Shown: in pieces, positions 12,963 to 20,005 of the stretch
Layout of the letters: each line of letters begins with the position of its first letter
Numbering within the stretch: position 1 is the first letter of the stretch
Virus record (IMG/VR): IMGVR_UViG_3300029267_000830
Coordinates: 1 to 20,005 of that record
Length of the DNA stretch: 20,005 bases
Source of the DNA: a virus
Direction: 5' to 3' (one strand)
The notes under the pieces: model-generated
Told to the model about the DNA's origin: nothing
What the model saw: the letters and a program-made list of their open reading frames with translations, nothing else
The model's database searches: none
Made by a program: the position numbers and the translations under genes

Positions 12963-13430
12963 ATGGCATATGGAGATAATTTAACTACATATACTGGTGA
13001 GGAAGCATTCCTTTATTTCAAACCGTATGGTGGTTCTGGCTATGACATGGCTGGTATTGGTGTAGGAGACTTCACTATTACCCTAGAGAGAGGTACAGTA
13101 GAGCAAGAGTTGTTAGGTCAAACTGGTAATTACTTTACTCAAGGTTCGTTAACAGTAAATGGTTCATTAACATCAGTTAAACTTGGTAGTAATGCGGCTG
13201 GTATCTTTTTAGATTCTATGCTAAATACTAAGGTTATCCAAATTTCTGGTGGAGTTAATAACATTAGTGGACTAACATTTGATTTCGCATCTGGACAGAT
13301 TACTGGGTTTGATATTAGTATGGGTGACGCATCAACTATTACTGAAGCATCTGTTGACTTCACTATACTGAATCCGTATCAGCTTACAAAGACTGCTACG
13401 GCAAACGGTACAAAACATCTTTCATGTTAA
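12963..13430 (+). CDS. Tail tube protein, copy B
   Basis: One hundred and fifty-five residues, paralogous to copy A across the whole length, with a different N-terminus (MAYGDNLTTYTGEEAFLYF) and a longer C-terminal tail (KTATANGTKHLSC). It follows copy A by 11 bases with its own GGTGAT, so both are made from one message. The conserved core RGTVEQELLGQTGNYF and GDASTITEASVDFT is kept, so neither copy looks decayed. It is followed by a T-rich run before the chaperone gene. Confidence 0.7.
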   Translation: MAYGDNLTTYTGEEAFLYFKPYGGSGYDMAGIGVGDFTITLERGTVEQELLGQTGNYFTQGSLTVNGSLTSVKLGSNAAGIFLDSMLNTKVIQISGGVNNISGLTFDFASGQITGFDISMGDASTITEASVDFTILNPYQLTKTATANGTKHLSC

Positions 13431-13433
13431 ATA

Positions 13434-13453
13434 ATGTTATTTTTTATTCTTTC
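13434..13453 (+). terminator. T-rich stop signal after tail tube genes
   Basis: The 20 bases shortly after the tube B stop hold a run of six T and further T-rich sequence, without a clear hairpin. Archaeal termination works on T-runs alone. It also includes AATGTTATT, like the end of the shared motif, so a weak promoter role cannot be excluded. Confidence 0.35.
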
Positions 13454-13482
13454 CATAAGTGAAGGAATATGGAGAAATCTTT

Positions 13483-13965
13483 ATGGCAACTAAAGAAATC
13501 GAAGAGGAAAAGAAAAAACTAACAAAGAGAATTTCAGAGGAAAAACAAAAAGAGAAAAAACAAAACCTCGAGAAAGCTGCTCAATTACTTGCTACTAGAC
13601 AAAAGATTGAACGGGACTATGATGAGGATAAAATAAAAGTTACATTTTATACCTCACCAGAGACCCAACGTACAGTCCTTGCTAGAAAGCCAAACAATAA
13701 GGAAATGATGACTGTTATGATTCTTTCCGCAAGAGCAACTAAGTTCGAAGGTTCTGCTGATCCAGATAGCCTCTTAGAGATGGTAGAAATCTATGAGAAG
13801 TTAGCATCAATGGCTGCTGAACTCTCAATAGACCCTGAACTCGATGAAGAGTTCTGGGGAGAACACGTATCATTCTCAACTCTTCAGAGTTTCGTAACGG
13901 AGCTAGTCACTGAGTCCCAAAGTGGACACAGTGTCTCTTCGGAAGAAATGAAGAATTTTCGTTGA
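13483..13965 (+). CDS. Tail assembly chaperone, first part (gpG-like)
   Basis: One hundred and sixty residues. ATG 13483 is chosen because GGAG at 13471-13474 is then 8 bases upstream; an in-frame GTG at 13459 precedes that site. Residues 1-45 form a highly charged helix (EEEKKKLTKRISEEKQKEKK); a beta segment DKIKVTFYTSPETQRTVLARKP and helices with MVEIYEKLASMAAELSIDPELDEEFW follow, as in gpG-type chaperones that coat the tape measure protein during tail assembly. The gene lies after the tube genes, as expected. A second frame joined to its end (13961-14164) suggests a longer form made by +1 frameshift. Confidence 0.68.
   Translation: MATKEIEEEKKKLTKRISEEKQKEKKQNLEKAAQLLATRQKIERDYDEDKIKVTFYTSPETQRTVLARKPNNKEMMTVMILSARATKFEGSADPDSLLEMVEIYEKLASMAAELSIDPELDEEFWGEHVSFSTLQSFVTELVTESQSGHSVSSEEMKNFR
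13954..13963 (+). promoter_or_regulatory. Candidate +1 frameshift site (AAT TTT C)
   Basis: The zero frame ends AAT TTT CGT TGA. The +1 frame is closed upstream by TGA at 13949-13951 and open from there to 14164, so a shift must occur within about 11 bases. UUU followed by C lets tRNA-Phe move from UUU to UUC, and the slow CGU plus UGA stop come next. This is the arrangement of known +1 sites. No measurement exists. Confidence 0.4.
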
Positions 13966-14164
13966 GTCAGGTTACGGACATCTAGAATTTAAAATGTGTG
14001 AGTTTCTAAACTGCACACCAATGGAACTAAACAAAAAGCGAGATGAGAATCCTGCTGGAGTTAGATTCATTGAGATGTCTTTCATCCATCAATGGGAATT
14101 ACAAGAAGAAGAAAGGAAGAAAGCAGAAAAGGAACGCAAGAGAAGAGCGGCACGTCATAGATAA
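13961..14164 (+). CDS. Tail assembly chaperone, frameshift extension (gpT-like)
   Basis: Sixty-seven codons in the +1 frame, running on from the end of the first chaperone part. The product starts VESGYGHLEFKMCEF, has MELNKKRDENPAGVRFIEM and ends in a very basic charged helix (EEERKKAEKERKRRAARHR), the usual make-up of the T domain of G/GT chaperones. A fused form would have about 226 residues. An internal ATG at 13994 could make a free 56-residue protein, but no ribosome binding site precedes it, which favours frameshifting. Confidence 0.5.
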   Translation, partial: VESGYGHLEFKMCEFLNCTPMELNKKRDENPAGVRFIEMSFIHQWELQEEERKKAEKERKRRAARHR

Positions 14165-14180
14165 TGTATGTTTTAATGTT
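14164..14180 (+). promoter_or_regulatory. Candidate late promoter before beta-rich tail protein
   Basis: ATGTATGTTTTAATGTT, one change from the best copy at 10214, begins on the last base of the chaperone stop and 36 bases before the next start codon. Confidence 0.6.
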
Positions 14181-14199
14181 TATAATATAATGGTGAATT

Positions 14200-14826
14200 A
14201 TGGCAGCAAGAGTATATGTGGCTGAAATGAATGGTGCAAGCTGGTCTAAAGGAAATATGACCTTACTTAGTGGTAACGGTGTCGGTCTTACGGCAAGATA
14301 TTGTACTACTGATGCAGCACAACCAGCACAAACATTTCCAATTCCAATTCCAGATTCTGGACACAATCCAAGTTATGTAAAGACACACTTTCTTTGGATT
14401 AGTGGAACTACATCAGGTGGTGGAGGTACTAATACATTTACATATGTTTCATCTATAAGATGGTATGCAGATAACTCAATGTTTAATTGGGGAAGTACTA
14501 AGGCATCAGGTGTCGTATTAGTTGGTTCAGGTAACTCTTCATATTGGGGAGTAGCTAGTGGAAGCTATTCACAAGCAACTGGAACACAAGGAACATCTGG
14601 TCAGTATCTAACTGATTTGGCATCAATTGATGGCTCATCTAATGTAGAATCATTCTATGATTTAGATCACTGCTTAACAGTTGATGAGAGAAAGATTGTA
14701 CCAAATGACACAGCACAATTTGTATATTCAAAAGCGTTACTACACCAGTGTTGGGTTGGTGCAAATGCATCATCTGGAAATCCTGGTACAGAAACATTCA
14801 CTTGGGTTTGGGATGAAGTATCCTAA
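14200..14826 (+). CDS. Unrecognised beta-rich tail-region protein
   Basis: Two hundred and eight residues, rich in Ser, Thr, Gly and aromatic residues, low in charge, with no membrane segment. Repeated short strand-like pieces (SSIRWYADNSMFNW, GVVLVGSGNSSYWGVAS, TETFTWVWDEVS) suggest a beta sandwich. A Gly-Ser-Thr linker near residues 68-78 (SGTTSGGGGTN) divides it in two. GGTGA precedes the ATG. It has its own promoter motif and follows the chaperone, in the place where the tape measure gene is normally found, so it is likely a virion or tail-surface part. No family recognised. Confidence 0.65.
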   Translation: MAARVYVAEMNGASWSKGNMTLLSGNGVGLTARYCTTDAAQPAQTFPIPIPDSGHNPSYVKTHFLWISGTTSGGGGTNTFTYVSSIRWYADNSMFNWGSTKASGVVLVGSGNSSYWGVASGSYSQATGTQGTSGQYLTDLASIDGSSNVESFYDLDHCLTVDERKIVPNDTAQFVYSKALLHQCWVGANASSGNPGTETFTWVWDEVS

Positions 14827-14843
14827 ATGTATGTTCTAATGTG
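14827..14843 (+). promoter_or_regulatory. Candidate late promoter before zinc-ribbon gene
   Basis: ATGTATGTTCTAATGTG begins right after the stop of the beta-rich gene and 43 bases before the next start. It fits the shared motif except at the last base. Confidence 0.55.
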
Positions 14844-14869
14844 ATAATACTTGATAGGTCGGCAATAAT

Positions 14870-15544
14870 ATGTATGATAAAATGGCATCCAAGTCGCTGT
14901 TAAAACACACTCAAAAAGATGGTTCATGGGTTTACATGTGGATTGCTCATTATGATAATGGGACTTCTCTACCACAATATGATCCATATACATTAAAATC
15001 ATTCACGTTCGATGATGTAGATAAAGAACGTGTAGTTAAATTTGGTTGGTATCCATTTCCAACTCAGTTAGCAAAAAGACTTCGAGAAGAGAAAAACTTA
15101 CCAGTTAAGGCAAATGTATTTCTTCCTAAATATGAAGTTGAAATAGACAAGAACAAAAGAGTCATCGGTGCACTAACTACAAACTTCCAAGAACAAAAGT
15201 CGTATGTTAAGTGTCCTGAATGTAACTCTGTAAATGAAAAGAAGAATGTTAAGATTATAAATATGGGCGGTAAAGTTTATACACCACAATGTCCTAATTG
15301 TGGTACCAGAGCCTATTGGAAGTGTCCTAAGTGCAACAGAAAGTTTGCACATATAGAAAAGTATAGATGTCCTGATTGTGATGTCATGCTTAATGCTAGA
15401 GATGCTCCTAAATTTGAAACATTCACTAAAACTGAGAGATGGAGAATATACAAATTAGGGTACCAAGAGACAATTAACAACAAAAACTACAAGACCATAA
15501 TGCATATATATGATGATGGTCACGTAATATTAAAGGATAATTAG
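14870..15544 (+). CDS. Double zinc-ribbon protein
   Basis: Two hundred and twenty-four residues. The start may be ATG 14870 (AGGT at 14856-14859) or ATG 14882. The N-terminal 110 residues are aromatic and charged, without a recognised fold. Four CxxC pairs (C115/C118, C141/C144, C152/C155, C167/C170) make two zinc ribbons in a row. A basic, aromatic C-terminus ends in YDDGHVILKDN. Zinc ribbons bind nucleic acid or protein, and this type is common in archaea. Its setting among tail genes with its own promoter motif suggests a structural or assembly part, or a late regulator; the sequence does not decide. Confidence 0.7.
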   Translation: MYDKMASKSLLKHTQKDGSWVYMWIAHYDNGTSLPQYDPYTLKSFTFDDVDKERVVKFGWYPFPTQLAKRLREEKNLPVKANVFLPKYEVEIDKNKRVIGALTTNFQEQKSYVKCPECNSVNEKKNVKIINMGGKVYTPQCPNCGTRAYWKCPKCNRKFAHIEKYRCPDCDVMLNARDAPKFETFTKTERWRIYKLGYQETINNKNYKTIMHIYDDGHVILKDN

Positions 15545-15617
15545 CTGAATTAAAGTCCAATGCACAGATACAACTTTTTGGTTCTACCACTTCGCTTGGG
15601 TATTTATCACTCTTTAT

Positions 15618-15632
15618 CCATGTTATAATGTT
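15618..15632 (+). promoter_or_regulatory. Candidate late promoter before giant surface protein
   Basis: CCATGTTATAATGTT matches the last 13 bases of the best motif copy exactly. It begins about 42 bases before the start codon. The preceding 70 bases hold no other feature I recognise. Confidence 0.5.
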
Positions 15633-15659
15633 TTGATTAAGGTTTATTAGGTTTAATTT

Positions 15660-18600
15660 ATGATAGAATTAGTATTGATTGCAATGTTAATAACATTGGG
15701 TCTAGGAGCAGTCTATTTCAGACAAGATATTATTAAATGGTTTAAGAGTCATTGGAAGAAAATGGCCGTTATTGGAACAACTGGTTTAATATTAGGAGGT
15801 GGAGCTTTATTAACATTAGAACCACCATCATTAGATACAGGATGGAATAATCCAACAGGAGATGGTGCTGGTTATGATGAATGGACTAATCCAACTAATG
15901 CATATACACAAAATGATATTAGAGCTCAAGCATCTAGTTCTGGTCCAGGTGCGAATGAACAAACATTCAGTGATTTTGGGTTCGATGAAGAAGTTGCAAG
16001 TGCGATATCAATAGATGGTATAGAATTAGAATTAGATATATATGGAGCTGCTAGTGGCGGGGATTTTACTATTAAACTATCGTGGAATTCTGGTAGTAGT
16101 TGGACTTCAACTCAACAATATGAAAATGTTGGTACTTCAGATACTGACACATATTATGCACTTGGTGGTAGCTCTGATACGTGGGGACATACATGGTCAA
16201 CATCAGAGTTGGAAGACGATAATTTTTTGGTTTATATTGTTGTTCAAGGAGGTGGAGTGTTTGGTACAACATTTTATGTTGACCATGTACGCTGTAAAGT
16301 ATATTATACTATAAATAGTAATCCAACTTGTACTTTAGATGAAATACCTGCTTCAGCTGGGGATAGCGATGTAGTTCCTATTGAGGGAACTGCTACTGAT
16401 TCTGATGGTGGGGATTATATTACTAATGTTAAGATGAGATTACTAAATAATACTGATGCAACGTGGTGGCGTGATTCTGATGATTCGTGGCAAGGTGGAA
16501 AAGCGCAATATTTTGATGCAGTTCCATCAGATGGTACTTTTAATTCTGCAAGTGAAGATTTTGAGTATAATATAGAAACAAATCATGGTGAATTTGTAGC
16601 AGGAAAGAGTTATAGTATATATGCTCAAGCATTTGATAATAATGGTGGCAAATCAAATATTGACACTGATTCTTGGACACATGTCGGTGATAATACAATA
16701 CCATATATTTCTAATCCAATTCCTGAAAATGAGTCAACAAATTGGTATTCTTCTCCTTCAATGTCAATCGATATTGAAGATGCAGAGGGAGATAGTATGG
16801 AGATTTATTGGAATTGGTCAGAAACAGGTACTGGTAGTTGGGAAAATTTTGGTCATTATACTTCACAAACAAATGGTACAAAATCAGAAACTGCAGATTT
16901 TGCAGATACCGAATCAACTACATATTACTGGAAAGTTGATGTTGGAGATGGAACTACTTGGAATAGTTCGGATGTCTTTGAATTTACTACAGGTACTCCT
17001 GCAGAAATTAATCCGTGGCCAGCTAATTCTAGTACTGATATTTTAACTGGTATTACTAATGTTACATTTGAGCTTACTGGTGGAGCAGATGAAATACGAA
17101 TAACTGGACATAATATAGATACAGGAGCACAAACAATAAGTCAGACACTTACAAATAAAAGAGCTGGACGTTATAATGCTACTGTAAATACATATTTTAT
17201 GTTTAATAATACAATAAAGTGGTACATTAATTCGTCATTTGATGATGCATGGTATAACGGAACATATTTTACTTATACAACTTTTAATGGTTCTGGATTT
17301 TTATATTTAGACAACGAAACTAATTCTTCTGCAGAAGAATCTGATGATTATCGTTTAGGTGTAGAAGCAATTAATGGAACTTATTTTATTCTATGCAATA
17401 ACACTGATCATGATATTGATTTATTATGTTATAATGTTCAAAATCAAACTCTAGTTCATTATGAAACAGTTCAAATGGATGGCAGCGCAGCATTTACCGC
17501 ATCGGAAGTGAAAGGTTTAGCGGCTGCCAATTATCTACATACAATTTATTTTCATGATGGAGTATTAGGACCAAAAAGTACAATTCAATCTGTTGATGTA
17601 ATGACTCCTTTTGGAGGAGAGTTTTATACTAAATTAGGAAAGGAACAATTTGGAGTTGCAGTAATTAGAGATGTTGCTGCTACAGCAAATACATCAGACC
17701 CTACTTCAGATTGGCTTCACGTTTCTATGAATGGTGATGGAGTCAATGGTATTAGATGTTGGAATATCTCAGGAGAATATAGCGGATTTTATGAAGAGGG
17801 AAATACTTCTGTAATTCAGGCGCGTGTGGGCAAATTAGATGTTATTGGTCAAAATATTATTGGTATAGACAGTTCAGATTATGATTTAAATTTATTTACT
17901 TATGACGGTACTTACACATATAGAGATACTTATGTGGGAACATATAATGATATTGTTCAAGATGGAACGTATTTTTATGCTGTTTCTGATACATCATTAG
18001 ATATATTTACTGTAGAAGATAATGAAATTGTTCGTTTATATAGTCATGAAGATTCTGCAGAAACAGCATATAAAATTGGTGATGAAGTATTCTTAGGTAC
18101 CATAGATGGATATTTAGGTTCATTTTTATTTGAGGGTGGAGATTTTCTTGAGCAAGAATCAGAAGATATGATAAACAACACAAAGAATGTTTATCGATTA
18201 AACGGTGAAGATATGTATGTTGTTGCAGCGTGTGAAGATGGTGGTTTGCATCTTTATGGTTATGAATTATTGAGAGTTGCTCCTCCAGTTATTATAGTTG
18301 ATATTGCTGGAGACCCAACTGCTGATATAGTTACTCGAGATGGACAATTAAGATATGTCAATCAATCGTTTAACTTTCAATCATTTTGTAATGTAACAGC
18401 AAATATCACAGTTCCAGATTATCGTACAATGGGGAGATATTTTAAAACTACAGATGATGATATTTTAGTTGCTTCAGGAAATTTAAGTGATGGTGATACA
18501 CAATATGTTCATGAACAAAATCATACTATAATAGCATGTAAATATCCTTGTACTTATACAGGTAAATATAGTCAAATTACAGCTTATTTATTAGGTTCTG

Positions 18601-20005
18601 GATTAGCTCCACCGTGGGTAGGTTATGCAATTTATGATGATAATTCAGGTGAGCCAGGAAATCTTTTAGCATATACATCAGCAGGTTGGCCTGGAAGTGA
18701 TGTATTTACTGAAACTCAAAGAGATTTAGGAACTCTTTATTATCCACCTTGTCATAGGGTTTGGCATACTCAAGACATTGCTTATGACGCAAATGATGAT
18801 GCAATCAATTATATTGAATTAACAGAAGGAATGGATTATTGGATTGTAATGGCAACTAATGATAGTTTAGGATATACTACTTGGGGCCTTACATATTCTA
18901 CTGATATTTATTGGCTTCTTTGTAATGAGTTAGGTGATGAGTCACAGATGAAAGTTGCTCAATGGAATATTACCGCAGATTGTAATTTCAGTAATGTAAC
19001 ATCACCAACTTGGGAAACTGCTGTAGGACAGAATGGTGAATCTCCTAATTATGGTTGTATTTATGCAGTTGCAAATTCAACTTATAATGATATCACAACA
19101 GTTGATATTACTTCTGCAACATTAGAATGGTATAATGATTCTTCAAATGATTGGAATTTAACTATGACTCAAATGGCTGATGGAAATTGGACTTATAATG
19201 TTACTGGATTAGATGATAATAAATGGTATTCGTTTGATATTACTGCTAGAGATGAATTGGATGATTCCGTCACATACGAACATTATAGACAGATTGTAGA
19301 AGGAAATACTGAAAGAATAGAATTTATGAATAATGTTCCAGCGACCCAAGAAGCTGACCATTTAGGTTATGATAAAGACCTTAATACGTCAGCTGATTTA
19401 TATGCATCACCTTACGTATTTTATCTAGAAAATAGGACTTATGGTACTGATACTTGGTATGGTGATGATGAACATATGGAAGATGCACTTCCTCATGAAC
19501 AAGGTGTTGATGGTACTGCTGATGATACTGGTGGATGGGTAAGAGGATTACCTGATGATGAGATACAAGCAAGACATTGTTTAAAGTTTGCTGGTGGATG
19601 GTGGGATGAGAATATATCTATTGATGGCGAAGTTACTTTAAATCGTATTTATTATCACTGGTGGACAGGTGGTGGAGGATTAGGTGCATGGGATACTATG
19701 CGAGTTCATTTTGGTCAATTAGATACTCTTTATGATTTTGGGTGGTTAGAACTTACTGAAGAAGTAGGTGAATCATGGAATTATACAGAATTAGATACAA
19801 ACGCAAGTTGTCGTGAAACTTATTATCCTATTCCTATTTCTGAAAATGTTAAAGACCCTGAAATATTAAATCTTGGTAGATTAAGAACGGGATATATTAA
19901 TGTTTCGAATATTGATGATAATACATTCGATGGTAATAGTATTTATAATTTCTTTATGGGATTTGATAATAATGGTTCTCCACCATTTGATGGAGATGAG
20001 GGTTG
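15660..20005 (+). CDS. Giant membrane-anchored, sequon-rich beta protein (3' end missing)
   Basis: Open from ATG 15660 to the window end, over 1448 codons without a stop. Residues 3-18 and 35-52 are membrane helices joined by a basic loop (RQDIIKWFKSHWKK). Then, by eye: a beta sandwich (about 55-220), three FN3/Ig-like units (221-545, with PYISNPIPENEST and INPWPANSSTD openings), a beta-propeller-like region (about 546-872), a further sandwich with CKYPCTYTGKYSQITAYLL (about 955-1090), an FN3-like unit (about 1135-1205) and more. I count about 42 N-x-S/T sequons, nearly all after residue 345. This is the look of archaeal cell-surface proteins and fits an adhesin, receptor-binding or exclusion protein. 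It is not a tape measure: no long coiled coil is seen. Confidence 0.8.
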   Translation, partial: MIELVLIAMLITLGLGAVYFRQDIIKWFKSHWKKMAVIGTTGLILGGGALLTLEPPSLDTGWNNPTGDGAGYDEWTNPTNAYTQNDIRAQASSSGPGANEQTFSDFGFDEEVASAISIDGIELELDIYGAASGGDFTIKLSWNSGSSWTSTQQYENVGTSDTDTYYALGGSSDTWGHTWSTSELEDDNFLVYIVVQGGGVFGTTFYVDHVRCKVYYTINSNPTCTLDEIPASAGDSDVVPIEGTATDSDGGDYITNVKMRLLNNTDATWWRDSDDSWQGGKAQYFDAVPSDGTFNSASEDFEYNIETNHGEFVAGKSYSIYAQAFDNNGGKSNIDTDSWTHVGDNTIPYISNPIPENESTNWYSSPSMSIDIEDAEGDSMEIYWNWSETGTGSWENFGHYTSQTNGTKSETADFADTESTTYYWKVDVGDGTTWNSSDVFEFTTGTPAEINPWPANSSTDILTGITNVTFELTGGADEIRITGHNIDTGAQTISQTLTNKRAGRYNATVNTYFMFNNTIKWYINSSFDDAWYNGTYFTYTTFNGSGFLYLDNETNSSAEESDDYRLGVEAINGTYFILCNNTDHDIDLLCYNVQNQTLVHYETVQMDGSAAFTASEVKGLAAANYLHTIYFHDGVLGPKSTIQSVDVMTPFGGEFYTKLGKEQFGVAVIRDVAATANTSDPTSDWLHVSMNGDGVNGIRCWNISGEYSGFYEEGNTSVIQARVGKLDVIGQNIIGIDSSDYDLNLFTYDGTYTYRDTYVGTYNDIVQDGTYFYAVSDTSLDIFTVEDNEIVRLYSHEDSAETAYKIGDEVFLGTIDGYLGSFLFEGGDFLEQESEDMINNTKNVYRLNGEDMYVVAACEDGGLHLYGYELLRVAPPVIIVDIAGDPTADIVTRDGQLRYVNQSFNFQSFCNVTANITVPDYRTMGRYFKTTDDDILVASGNLSDGDTQYVHEQNHTIIACKYPCTYTGKYSQITAYLLGSGLAPPWVGYAIYDDNSGEPGNLLAYTSAGWPGSDVFTETQRDLGTLYYPPCHRVWHTQDIAYDANDDAINYIELTEGMDYWIVMATNDSLGYTTWGLTYSTDIYWLLCNELGDESQMKVAQWNITADCNFSNVTSPTWETAVGQNGESPNYGCIYAVANSTYNDITTVDITSATLEWYNDSSNDWNLTMTQMADGNWTYNVTGLDDNKWYSFDITARDELDDSVTYEHYRQIVEGNTERIEFMNNVPATQEADHLGYDKDLNTSADLYASPYVFYLENRTYGTDTWYGDDEHMEDALPHEQGVDGTADDTGGWVRGLPDDEIQARHCLKFAGGWWDENISIDGEVTLNRIYYHWWTGGGGLGAWDTMRVHFGQLDTLYDFGWLELTEEVGESWNYTELDTNASCRETYYPIPISENVKDPEILNLGRLRTGYINVSNIDDNTFDGNSIYNFFMGFDNNGSPPFDGDEG

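Noticed and set aside
14043-14225. Open frame overlapping the chaperone extension and the next gene start
   Set aside because: It has no ribosome site, crosses the promoter motif and overlaps the better-supported +1-frame chaperone extension and the beta-rich gene.
15575-15605. Possible TACC...GGTA hairpin with a TTCG-containing loop upstream of the giant gene
   Set aside because: Only four pairs form and no T-run follows in a suitable place; too weak to call a terminator or riboswitch.
16042-17046. Two plus-strand open frames (16042-16314, 16621-17046)
   Set aside because: Both lie inside the giant protein in another frame and have the low-complexity Leu/Ile-rich look of shadows; the giant frame is open throughout.
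1-20005. tRNA, rRNA, integrase or attachment sites
   Set aside because: I saw no tRNA- or rRNA-like sequence, recombinase gene or paired direct repeats, so there is no evidence here for integration.

Overview
The window is a late (virion) gene block of a tailed double-stranded DNA virus (Caudoviricetes, HK97-type capsid) or a provirus, and most probably one that infects an archaeon. Four things point to an archaeal host: an Alba chromatin-protein gene sits inside the packaging operon; a TTTATATA promoter lies upstream of the first genes; the ribosome binding sites are of the GGTGAT/GGAG type; and a giant surface protein carries about 40 N-x-S/T sequons. All genes are on the + strand, the DNA is AT-rich after about position 500, and no host gene, tRNA, rRNA or integrase is visible. 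I cannot name the host lineage from the sequence alone.

Layout. Positions 1-640 are non-coding: an unusual alternating purine-pyrimidine tract (1-128), inverted repeats and an archaeal-type promoter (508-515), which make this the obvious place to look for a packaging signal or origin. Next comes packaging: small terminase subunit (640-1215), two very small membrane proteins (1205-1618), large terminase (1692-3071), Alba (3084-3374) and portal (3377-4732).

The head region (4729-10175) holds two copies of the capsid set. A short prohead protease (4729-5256) precedes capsid protein 1 (5773-6699), with a degenerate HIT-like protein and a 45-residue protein in between. A second protease with a long scaffold-like tail (7419-8630), a cement-like protein (8690-9118) and capsid protein 2 (9189-10175) follow. 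Between the two sets, translationally coupled to protease 2, are a PAS-domain protein (6708-7184) and a coiled-coil protein with one membrane helix (7177-7422).

The neck and tail follow in usual order: connector, HNH nuclease, head closure, gp10-like protein and tail terminator (10505-12461), two paralogous tail tube proteins (12499-13430), and a tail assembly chaperone whose second part lies in the +1 frame (13483-14164). A beta-rich protein, a double zinc-ribbon protein and a giant membrane-anchored beta-propeller/FN3-like protein (15660 to beyond the end) complete the window. No tape measure gene is present before the window ends.

Regulation. A recurring motif close to ATGTATGTTNTAATGTT lies about 30-45 bases upstream of the first gene of nearly every gene cluster, and inside clusters genes overlap by 1-8 bases. 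This reads as a series of short operons driven by one shared late promoter type. The points most worth pursuing are the doubled capsid set with a PAS sensor and membrane protein between its halves, the Alba gene in the packaging operon, the giant sequon-rich membrane-anchored protein, the candidate +1 frameshift, and the shared promoter motif.
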